5,806 nucleotides of DNA. Source: Desulfobacterales bacterium. Its GTDB lineage: Bacteria; Desulfobacterota; Desulfobulbia; Desulfobulbales; BM004. Below the pieces are notes generated by a model that was not told the DNA's origin, did no database searches, and worked only from the letters and a program-made list of their open reading frames with translations. The position numbers and the translations under genes are program-made. Shown here in pieces: positions 1 to 5,250 of this stretch; position 1 is the first letter of the stretch; each line of letters starts with the position of its first letter. The stretch is taken from positions 1-5,806 of the forward strand of contig JAUXHH010000110.1 in NCBI GenBank assembly GCA_030621655.1, in the 5' to 3' direction.

Positions 1-1
1 A

Positions 2-79
2 TGCAGGGCATTAGAGACTTGCGATAACTGTCTATCCATTGAAAGTCGTGAATCATTCTTAAAGTATCAAGATGTGTAA
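2..79 (+). CDS. possible C-terminal end of a protein cut by the window edge
   Basis: The frame beginning at base 2 is open from the window edge to a TAA at 77-79. It encodes 25 residues, including a CDNC stretch (Cys8-x2-Cys11 of the visible part), and ends in SFLKYQDV. A paired-Cys motif would suit a zinc-binding tail, but the stretch is too short to assign to a family. Open reading this long occurs by chance fairly often in AT-rich DNA. If real, it would be the last gene of whatever lies to the left of the tRNA-Asp fragment. The 80-229 stretch after it holds only a short direct repeat (GGTGGCTT at 127-134 and 139-146) and nothing else I can support. Confidence 0.2.
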   Translation, partial: CRALETCDNCLSIESRESFLKYQDV

Positions 80-229
80 TGGACACCTAAACCCAACAGG
101 GAAAGAAAAATCAGATCTAAAAAGTTGGTGGCTTCTTAGGTGGCTTTTTACATCCGTCTAATCACTTTTAATCATTTAGAGTGTGTTCTAACTAGTTGAA
201 ATCACATGGAGGTGTGTATTTCGGTGCGG

Positions 230-274
230 CTGTCACGTCGGAGGTCGCGAGTTCGAGTCTCGTCGGTCCCGCCA
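230..274 (+). pseudogene. tRNA-Asp(GTC) 3' fragment, likely attachment-site remnant
   Basis: The sequence fits the 3' part of a tRNA-Asp. The anticodon loop is CTGTCAC (230-236) with anticodon GTC at 232-234. It is followed by a 3' anticodon-stem strand GTCGG (237-241), a variable loop (242-246), a T arm GCGAG-TTCGAGT-CTCGT (247-263), a 3' acceptor strand CGGTCCC (264-270), discriminator G271 and an encoded CCA (272-274). The 5' half is missing. No GGGACCG acceptor strand or D arm lies within 80 bases upstream, and the five bases before the loop (TGCGG) cannot pair with GTCGG. Tyrosine integrases commonly recombine at tRNA 3' ends, often near the anticodon loop, and leave exactly such a fragment. 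It should not give a functional tRNA. Decay of a resident gene is the alternative. Confidence 0.8.
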
Positions 275-287
275 CAAGTGACGCAGG

Positions 288-319
288 GGATTCAGCAGTT
301 TTGTTGAGTCCTTTTGTTT
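288..319 (+). terminator. intrinsic terminator after the tRNA-Asp fragment
   Basis: GGATTCAGCA (288-297) pairs with TGTTGAGTCC (302-311) over 10 bp, including two G-U pairs, around the 4-base loop GTTT. It is followed directly by a T-rich tract TTTTGTTT (312-319). It starts 13 bases after the encoded CCA, a normal distance for a tRNA gene. It was probably the terminator of the original tRNA-Asp gene and now follows only the 3' fragment. Confidence 0.75.
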
Positions 320-389
320 GCTTTATTGCATTCAGCTAAATGTTCTGCCAATAAAAAATTTTAAGTTACTCGTACACCTGAAGCGATGC

Positions 390-417
390 TTGCTAATGTG
401 AAGCAATAAATTATACT
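390..417 (+). promoter_or_regulatory. sigma70-like promoter for the protease-pilin pair
   Basis: A -35 element TTGCTA (390-395; 4 of 6 consensus matches) and a -10 element TATACT (412-417; 5 of 6) are separated by 16 bases. Transcription would begin near 424, giving a leader of about 80 bases before the ATG at 507. The -35 is weak and the spacer one base short of ideal. The rest of the 275-488 interval holds only the terminator and the palindrome described separately. Confidence 0.4.
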
Positions 418-428
418 TGTAGACAAGT
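415..428. promoter_or_regulatory. perfect 14-base palindrome, candidate operator
   Basis: ACTTGT (415-420) and ACAAGT (423-428) form a perfect inverted repeat around the two bases AG. It covers the last bases of the proposed -10 element and the expected transcription start. A dimeric repressor bound there would block initiation of the LapG-like/pilin transcript. The regulator is not identifiable from the window. Confidence 0.35.
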
Positions 429-506
429 TTTGATGTGAGAGTCTGTTAAGTTGGGACGAATTTAATCCTGGATAATTTATATGTCAGGTTGTCAATCAAA
501 AATAAG

Positions 507-1172
507 ATGAATTTCATAACAAAGTTTGCCTCTTTACTTATATCCTCTTGTCTGATTGTCCTTATCCTTCTTTTTATGAGCGGTTGTGGAGCGAAGAAGA
601 AAGCTCCTGAAGAAGCTGTTGAGCTTGATCCCGGACAGCAGAGAGTGGCTGACTGGCACTCATTAATGCGTGAAAAAAGTGGGGCTCCCGAGATGGAAAA
701 GCTTGAATCCGTAAACAGTTTCTTCAATAAACTGGTGTTTGTGGATGACCTGTATCACTGGGGCAAGGAAGACTACTGGGCAACGCCTCGGGAAATGCTT
801 ATCAGCAACGGGGGAGACTGCGAGGACTTTGCCACTGCAAAATATTTCACCCTGCGCAATCTCGCGGTCCCGGATGAAAAGATGCGCCTCACGTACGTAA
901 AATCCCTGAAACTCAAGCAGCCACATATGGTTTTAAGTTTTTACCAGGAACCGACGGCGGAGCCCCTTGTTTTGGACAGCCTGATCGATGCGATCCTTTT
1001 TGCATCGGAGCGGACTGATCTTATCCCGATTTACAGTTTTAACGGACAGGGATATTGGCTGACAAGGAAACAAAGTTCAGAACGTTTGGGTAAATCAGAT
1101 CGATTGAGCCTCTGGAATGAATTGCGGCAAAGATTCAACCAGGAGGCTATTGCAGCTCCATTACCTCAATGA
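507..1172 (+). CDS. LapG-like periplasmic cysteine protease (bacterial transglutaminase-like, BTLCP), putative lipoprotein
   Basis: A 221-residue protein of the LapG family (bacterial transglutaminase-like cysteine proteinase). In characterised members this periplasmic protease clips the N-terminal anchor of large surface adhesins and is held inactive by the c-di-GMP receptor LapD. Counting from the ATG at 507, residues 1-26 form a hydrophobic export signal ending in MSGC, a plausible lipobox with Cys27. The catalytic set is Cys105 in GGDCEDFA, His140 in PHMVL and Asp157 in LVLDSL. The 35- and 17-residue spacings equal those of the Legionella LapG triad as I recall it (C137, H172, D189). Asp104 and Asp107 match its calcium ligands. 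The family block WGKEDYWATPREML precedes the Cys. Start choice is uncertain: a TTG at 489 adds six residues (MSIKNK) in frame, and neither start has a strong Shine-Dalgarno sequence. The prepilin gene follows after 43 bases, probably cotranscribed. No LapD or LapA-like adhesin gene is visible here. Confidence 0.88.
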   Translation: MNFITKFASLLISSCLIVLILLFMSGCGAKKKAPEEAVELDPGQQRVADWHSLMREKSGAPEMEKLESVNSFFNKLVFVDDLYHWGKEDYWATPREMLISNGGDCEDFATAKYFTLRNLAVPDEKMRLTYVKSLKLKQPHMVLSFYQEPTAEPLVLDSLIDAILFASERTDLIPIYSFNGQGYWLTRKQSSERLGKSDRLSLWNELRQRFNQEAIAAPLPQ

Positions 1173-1215
1173 TACCTGTGTGTTGAAAATAATTAATAGG
1201 AGCTGCAAGAGGGAA

Positions 1216-1665
1216 TTGAAACAAAAACGCAATTTCTATTTGTCAGGCAACCAGCTTGGTATGAGCGTCACAGAGTTGATAGTGGCTCTCTGTATTATTG
1301 CCATTCTCGCAGCTGTAGCCATTCCTTTTTATATAAATTATGTCCAGCAATCGCGAGTAGTTTCCATTATAATTCCACGACTGCATCTTATTGAGACCAA
1401 TATCAGTTTTTTTTATTCTTTAAATAACAGGTTGCCGGGGAATACTGATATCGCTGATATTCTGCAAGGCATTGATACGGAATATTGTGAGATTTCCTTA
1501 ACAAACGGTTCTATTGCCATGACGATTCGTGTTTCTGACAACAGTTCAAAACTCCACATCCTTGACAACAAAGTACTGATAGCTTCCCCGGTGGTAACAA
1601 AATACAAGATAGTATCCTGGCATCTCTCAGGCGAATTAGCCGACAGGCTGGGAATAAGTCATTAA
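1216..1665 (+). CDS. type IV prepilin / pilin-like protein
   Basis: A 149-residue prepilin. The 15-residue basic leader (starting KQKR, ending LG) is followed by a classic N-terminal segment, mature MSVTELIVALC. Glu5 is in place, a hydrophobic helix runs to about residue 21, and Pro22, Tyr24 and Tyr27 match PilA-type pilins. PilD-type peptidase should cut after Gly15 and methylate Met1, leaving about 134 residues. The frame is open from an ATG at 1117 inside the protease gene. I chose TTG 1216 because it gives a leader of usual length and has AGGAG at 1198-1202, 13 bases upstream. GTG 1180 is the alternative, and ATG 1261 would remove the leader. The globular part has only one Cys (Cys81), so the disulfide loop of many PilA proteins is absent. 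The C-terminal SWHLSGELADRLGISH resembles the usual W-x-C end without its cysteines. It could be a major pilin, minor pilin or pseudopilin. Confidence 0.85.
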   Translation: MKQKRNFYLSGNQLGMSVTELIVALCIIAILAAVAIPFYINYVQQSRVVSIIIPRLHLIETNISFFYSLNNRLPGNTDIADILQGIDTEYCEISLTNGSIAMTIRVSDNSSKLHILDNKVLIASPVVTKYKIVSWHLSGELADRLGISH

Positions 1666-1691
1666 GTGAAGGTTTCAAGGGGCCAAGGTTT

Positions 1692-1713
1692 GTCAGCATA
1701 AGAAACTGCTGAC
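1692..1713. terminator. stem-loop after the pilin gene, weak terminator candidate
   Basis: GTCAGCA (1692-1698) pairs perfectly with TGCTGAC (1707-1713) around an 8-base loop, 26 bases past the pilin stop codon. No T-run follows on either strand, so it is not a textbook intrinsic terminator. It may protect the mRNA 3' end or act with Rho. The right arm merges into the 26-base repeats. Confidence 0.35.
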
Positions 1714-1714
1714 G

Positions 1715-1766
1715 ATTATCGTACTACAAAACAAACGATGATTATCGTCTCACAAAACAGACGATG
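1715..1766. repeat. two tandem 26-base repeats with nested ACGAT/ATCGT inverted pairs
   Basis: Copy one (1715-1740) and copy two (1741-1766) match at 22 of 26 positions. They share ATTATCGT at the start, ACAAAACA in the middle and ACGATG at the end. ACGAT occurs at 1712, 1735 and 1761, and ATCGT at 1718 and 1744, so small palindromes form at each junction (for example ACGAT-GATT-ATCGT, 1735-1748). They sit between the convergent pilin and ATPase genes. Phased copies could bind a protein or be a remnant of a longer array. The remainder of the gap (1767-1854) shows nothing I can assign. Confidence 0.7.
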
Positions 1767-1854
1767 ATTGGCAGACAGACACGAGGGGTCGAGAGTAAAT
1801 GTATTTGAAACAAAGGATTCGGGGATTCCAGAGTTTAAGACTCCTAGTTTAAAA

Positions 1855-4206
1855 TCAGCGTGAGCAGACGCTCAAGACCTGCTTCATATCAGTTTTGCCG
1901 AGAAATGTATTATGAATGCCGTCTTGAAGCAGAGTTGTCATACCACCCTTGATGGCCGCTTCACGAAGATCCTCAACCAGACACCGCTCTATGATCTGCA
2001 TTTTCATGGGCCGATCACCAACGAGTAATTCATAAAGTCCCATCCGGCCTCTGTAGCCGACATCATTGCAATGTTTGCATCCTTTTGGTTTGTGTAACAT
2101 CAGGTCTTCAGTATGGGGAACATTAAGACGTTCATCAAAATATTTACCGTAGAGACCCCTGATATGGTCATATTCCACTTTGTCCGGGTGGTACGATTCT
2201 TTACACTCTGAACAGAGAACACGGGTAAGGCGCTGGGCCAGAATACCTAAAAGCCCATCAGCAAAGTTAAAGGGATCCATGCCCATATCTATGAGACGGG
2301 TGATGGTTTCCGGTGCTGAGTTGGTGTGCAGGGTGCTGAAAACCAAATGACCGGTTAAAGATGCCTCAATCCCCATCTTGACAGTTTCATGATCACGCAT
2401 CTCGCCAACCATGATCACATCCGGGTCTGCACGCAAAAAGGCACGCATTGCCTGTGCAAATGTTGGGCCTGCCTTGGGATTAACCTGGAGTTGGCGCAGG
2501 CCATACTGGGTGATTTCAACCGGATCTTCTGCAGTCCATATCTTGCGTTCCGGCTTATTGATATAGGCAAGTGCTGAGTGCAGGGTCGTGGTCTTGCCTG
2601 AACCGGTTGGGCCGACAACCATGACAATGCCATAAGGTTTCTGGATGATGGTTGAGAAACGTTCAAAGGTTTCTTTCCGCATCATTTTATCAAGAGGAAT
2701 CGGTTCGGCTGAAGACAACAAACGCAGAACCACATCTTCATTATTTCTTGTCGTTGGCAGAGTCGCAACCCTGAGTTCAATAATTTTGTTGTTGGTTGTT
2801 CTAAAACGAATTTTCCCGTCCTGGGGTTTTCTCTTCTCAGCAATATCCATCTTGGCCAGGATCTTAATTCTTGAAACAACAGCACGGATATAGGCACTGG
2901 GTACGGTTAAAGAATTTTGGAGCCGGCCGTCTATCCGGTAGCGTACAACAGCTTCCTTTTCACGACCATAGGGTTCAATATGGATATCTGAGGCCATCTG
3001 ATTATTGGCATCCTCAATGATCTTCCTGACCAGCAGGACAACGGCATTGTCATTGACATCCTCATAATCCTCTGAAACTTCGGCATCCATAGACGGCTCG
3101 GCATTCATGTCTTTGAGATCGTCGAGGATGTCACCCATCGATTTTTCGCTTCCCTTGGTTTTCATGGCTCCCCGAAAGGAGCGCAGGAACTGTTTTATAT
3201 CTTCCTTTAAAGCGAAGCGCAGTTCCACCTTGGGAGTACGATACAGTTGTTGGACATCCTGGATCTTATTGCTATCAAGAGGATCATTTATGGCAAGGAT
3301 GAGTTCATTGTCATCGGTATGAAGCGGAACCCAAAGCCCCCGGAGAAAAAAGTCTATGTTTTTCCCCTTGATAAGGTCTATGGGGTTGTAGATTGTGGTG
3401 TCCAGATTTTCGAAGCTGATACCATAAAATTTGGCCAGGGCTTTCCCCAGTTGAATCCTGTTGAGATCAAAATCATCAATTAAAATCTTTTCAATATCCT
3501 TTTTATTGTTAGCTGCTTTATTTATGGCTTTTGATAATTCGTTTTCAGATATGAGGCCATTTTTGACGAGGACTTTATAGGGGTCAGATTTTTTGCCACC
3601 CGACTTCAGTTTTCTCACTTTACCTGATTGATTCCTGCTGGTGCCGGGTAAGTGACCTTCAATGAACAGGCCAAGTGCATCAGTAATTGATTTTATGCTA
3701 TCTACATCGTCATTCGTGAACTTATTTCCACTTTTGCTGTTTATAAGCTGAATAACTCCAAAGAGTTTTTGCTGATAGAATATAGGAGCAGATAATACCT
3801 GTCTGGTTGTAAATTTGGTTTTATCATCCCATTTTCGGTTGAACTCGAGCTCAGGGTCTATTGCTGTTAATTCTGACTCGTCATAAGCATCAAAGATATT
3901 GACAATCGATCCTGTAGCGGCCACATAACCGGAAATACTGGTCTTGTTTATGGGAAGGCGGATTTCTTTGCGCAAGCGGCCAGTCTTTACCTTGGAAACC
4001 AACTGTTGCTTTTTGTTGTCAGCAAAATAAATAGTAAAAGCTTCAGCATCAAAATAATGCCTCATTTCCTGTTTCAGGCCATTGAGGAGTTCGTTGATGG
4101 TGGCTGATTCCCTGAAAAGTTTGGCAAGTTTTATTTCATCCTTGAAACGTGTTGTAAAGGATTGCTTCCCGGATGAAGATAAATTTTTGTCAGCTTGTGC
4201 ATGCAT
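1855..4206 (-). CDS. GAF-domain PilB/GspE-family assembly ATPase
   Basis: A 783-residue ATPase of the type IV pilus assembly / type II secretion family, expected as a cytoplasmic hexamer driving pilin polymerisation. Residues about 26-183 form a GAF domain (SISGYVAATG at 90-99, GVIQLIN at 150-156). A basic linker (190-207) leads to a T2SSE-N/MshEN-type domain (about 208-345), then an acidic linker (360-386) and the ATPase. That part has Walker A GPTGSGKT (532-539), an Asp box TAEDPVEIT (558-566), Walker B DPDVIMVGEMRD (594-605), a His box GHLVFSTLHT (619-628) and four zinc-type cysteines (665, 668, 710, 713). No key ATPase residue is missing. The extra GAF domain makes it longer than usual PilB/GspE proteins. 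MshEN motifs are degenerate, with DPY in place of RLG and Ala231 in place of Gln. ATG 4206 is supported by AGGTGA seven bases upstream. It converges with the pilin gene, a possible substrate. PilB or GspE assignment cannot be settled here. Confidence 0.93.
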   Translation of the reverse strand: MHAQADKNLSSSGKQSFTTRFKDEIKLAKLFRESATINELLNGLKQEMRHYFDAEAFTIYFADNKKQQLVSKVKTGRLRKEIRLPINKTSISGYVAATGSIVNIFDAYDESELTAIDPELEFNRKWDDKTKFTTRQVLSAPIFYQQKLFGVIQLINSKSGNKFTNDDVDSIKSITDALGLFIEGHLPGTSRNQSGKVRKLKSGGKKSDPYKVLVKNGLISENELSKAINKAANNKKDIEKILIDDFDLNRIQLGKALAKFYGISFENLDTTIYNPIDLIKGKNIDFFLRGLWVPLHTDDNELILAINDPLDSNKIQDVQQLYRTPKVELRFALKEDIKQFLRSFRGAMKTKGSEKSMGDILDDLKDMNAEPSMDAEVSEDYEDVNDNAVVLLVRKIIEDANNQMASDIHIEPYGREKEAVVRYRIDGRLQNSLTVPSAYIRAVVSRIKILAKMDIAEKRKPQDGKIRFRTTNNKIIELRVATLPTTRNNEDVVLRLLSSAEPIPLDKMMRKETFERFSTIIQKPYGIVMVVGPTGSGKTTTLHSALAYINKPERKIWTAEDPVEITQYGLRQLQVNPKAGPTFAQAMRAFLRADPDVIMVGEMRDHETVKMGIEASLTGHLVFSTLHTNSAPETITRLIDMGMDPFNFADGLLGILAQRLTRVLCSECKESYHPDKVEYDHIRGLYGKYFDERLNVPHTEDLMLHKPKGCKHCNDVGYRGRMGLYELLVGDRPMKMQIIERCLVEDLREAAIKGGMTTLLQDGIHNTFLGKTDMKQVLSVCSR

Positions 4207-4213
4207 AATCGTA

Positions 4214-4219
4214 TCACCT
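4214..4219 (-). promoter_or_regulatory. Shine-Dalgarno AGGTGA of the GAF-ATPase gene
   Basis: On the minus strand AGGTGA lies seven bases before ATG 4206-4204. It fixes the start that gives MHAQADK as the N-terminus, upstream of the GAF domain. Confidence 0.75.
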
Positions 4220-4272
4220 GAAGATGAAGTAGGGTGTTGAGCAGTTGTTGCTGGTATAACTATAAATAAACG

Positions 4273-4302
4273 ATTTTACCATATTTTTATTTCTGCTGTC
4301 AA
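4273..4302 (-). promoter_or_regulatory. sigma70-like promoter of the GAF-ATPase gene
   Basis: Read on the minus strand, a perfect TTGACA (4302-4297) is followed after 18 bases by TAAAAT (4278-4273; 5 of 6 matches to TATAAT). The start of transcription would be near 4266, leaving a leader of about 60 bases that contains the AGGTGA ribosome site. This is the best vegetative-type promoter in the window. Confidence 0.65.
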
Positions 4303-4400
4303 AAGTGTCTCATGCATTTTAAAACAAGGGGCATGACTAAAACAGAGAATATTTTAAAAAGCATTCACTGGTAGTAGTCCATCATTAAGGCCACATTTTG

Positions 4401-4481
4401 GCTCAACCTCCTTACACTTTGTCTATCCGGCGCCTCGGCTTGTGAGAAACCCGGGTTAACCGGCGGAATGCCAGGAGGAGC
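4401..4481. other. GC-rich segment with nested base pairing, possible structured RNA of unknown class
   Basis: This island stands out from AT-rich flanks in the 410-base stretch (4303-4712) that has no gene. On the plus strand an outer helix can form from GCTC (4401-4404) plus CTCCT (4408-4412) with AGGAGGAGC (4473-4481), nine pairs with a 3-base bulge. Inside it CCGG (4427-4430) pairs with CCGG (4460-4463), and CTCGG (4434-4438) with CCGGG (4451-4455), closing a 12-base loop with GAGAAA. The perfect palindrome AACCCGGGTT (4448-4457) competes with the inner helix. I compared it from memory with TPP, cobalamin, c-di-GMP-I and glycine riboswitches and saw no convincing match. Strand and function are unknown. 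Confidence 0.3.
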
Positions 4482-4621
4482 TAAAAAATATAGAATAAGG
4501 TCTTTTTTGACAGAAACTACATAGTTTCCCCAATTCATAACAATGGCAAATCTTATTGAATATATTTAAGATGATAATGTAATACAGCAGACCTATGATT
4601 AAATCCTACCCCAGGGGTCGG

Positions 4622-4693
4622 TTTCAAAATCAGCTTTTTGGGTACTTTTTTGAAAGGGAAAATTTAATATTGGCTTTGAAAAAACAATTCAAA
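4622..4693 (+). promoter_or_regulatory. inverted-repeat leader upstream of the Cys-rich protein gene
   Basis: TTTCAAAA (4622-4629) and TTTTGAAA (4648-4655) form a perfect 8-bp stem with an 18-base loop. TTTGAA (4675-4680) and TTCAAA (4688-4693) form a second, 6-bp inverted repeat with a 7-base loop, 19 bases before the ribosome site. The four copies of one core hint at operators or leader-RNA hairpins. I found no well-spaced -35/-10 pair for this gene. Confidence 0.35.
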
Positions 4694-4712
4694 ACGTAAA
4701 ACACAAATCTAA

Positions 4713-4718
4713 AAGGAG
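4713..4718 (+). promoter_or_regulatory. Shine-Dalgarno AAGGAG of the Cys-rich protein gene
   Basis: AAGGAG sits six bases before ATG 4725 and settles this start. The signal peptide begins at that Met. Confidence 0.8.
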
Positions 4719-4724
4719 TCAGTC

Positions 4725-5135
4725 ATGAAGAAAAGAGTTATCTTATTAGCGGTTGTGGCCATGTTTTTTGTATCAGTTTCATCAGCCTGGGCAGTTGAGG
4801 ATTTAGTAGAGACTGTGGTCAAGGGGTGCGAGAAAGAGCTTACCAGCTATTGTAAAGATGTTACCCCGGGAGAGGGGCGTATATTGGCCTGCCTGTATGC
4901 CCACTCCGACAAACTGACCGGCCAGTGCGAGTATGCCCTCTATGATGCGGCTGTGCAGCTTGAGAGGTTCGTTGCCGCACTCAGTTATATAGCAAATGAA
5001 TGTGATACGGACCTGGAGAAATTCTGCGCTGAAGTTGCTGTTGGTGAAGGTCGTGTCCTGAAATGTCTGGATGAAAATTCCAGCAAGATCAGTGCGCGAT
5101 GCACCCAGGCGCTCAAAGATGTTGGTGCGAAATAA
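4725..5135 (+). CDS. exported Cys-rich repeat protein (GLG1-type repeats), function unknown
   Basis: A 136-residue exported protein. Residues 1-23 form a Sec signal peptide: two Lys, a hydrophobic core, then AWA before the likely cut at Val24. The mature part is two copies of a Cys-rich repeat like that of Golgi apparatus protein 1 (Pfam Cys_rich_FGFR), which also occurs in short bacterial secreted proteins. Cysteines at 35, 43, 56, 68 and at 93, 101, 114, 126 have identical 8-13-12 spacing, and the two copies lie 58 residues apart. Both share GEGR followed by I/V-L-x-C-L, and C-x2-AL at the end. All eight cysteines are probably disulfide-bonded in the periplasm. No catalytic motif is visible and the bacterial role is not known to me. 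It starts a rightward run of small exported proteins, separated from the glycine-zipper gene by 127 bases containing a hairpin region. Confidence 0.9.
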   Translation: MKKRVILLAVVAMFFVSVSSAWAVEDLVETVVKGCEKELTSYCKDVTPGEGRILACLYAHSDKLTGQCEYALYDAAVQLERFVAALSYIANECDTDLEKFCAEVAVGEGRVLKCLDENSSKISARCTQALKDVGAK

Positions 5136-5152
5136 TTTTCTTTTTTTAAAGG

Positions 5153-5214
5153 CAGCAGTAATAATAATGTCCCTGCCGGCGCCCTCGGGGCCGGATTTCT
5201 GCTGAAGGACCGGC
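5153..5214 (+). promoter_or_regulatory. nested and alternative hairpins between two exported-protein genes
   Basis: CAGCAG (5153-5158) pairs with CTGCTG (5199-5204), enclosing a strong inner stem CCGGC (5176-5180) with GCCGG (5190-5194). The same GCCGG can instead pair with a second CCGGC at 5210-5214. The two folds exclude each other, because the second fold also traps CTGCTG in its loop. No T-run follows, so it is not a clear intrinsic terminator; a T-rich stretch (5136-5147) lies before it instead. It could be an mRNA-stabilising hairpin that gives the two genes unequal expression. Confidence 0.45.
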
Positions 5215-5250
5215 TGTAATAGTTAATTCAAAATTCCGAATTTAAAGCCT

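Noticed and set aside
121..150. Terminator-like AAAAAG...CTTTTT at the left side
   Set aside because: The inner bases form a direct repeat (GGTGGCTT twice), not an inverted one, so no stable stem forms.
198..274. Intact tRNA-Asp gene
   Set aside because: No 5' acceptor strand, D arm or pairing 5' anticodon strand can be found in the required positions.
446..727. Minus-strand 93-residue frame over the protease start, and similar antisense frames elsewhere
   Set aside because: They overlap well-supported genes, show no recognisable domains and have no independent ribosome sites; they are shadows.
1826..1854. Terminator for the GAF-ATPase gene (GAGT...ACTC hairpin just after its stop)
   Set aside because: Only about five pairs, one of them a wobble, and no T-run follows on the minus strand.
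4385..4418. Strong AAGGAGGT followed by ATG on the minus strand
   Set aside because: The frame is only three codons (M-W-P-stop), so no protein is supported.
4440..4481. Partial resemblance to a TPP riboswitch (GAGA, ACCC, then AATGCCAG)
   Set aside because: The spacing is wrong, the CUGAUCUGG-like arm is missing, and no thiamine gene follows. The similarity is a few short words.
4543..4560. Possible sigma54 site (TGGCA...TTG)
   Set aside because: The GG-to-G spacing is one base too long and the GC of the -12 element is absent.
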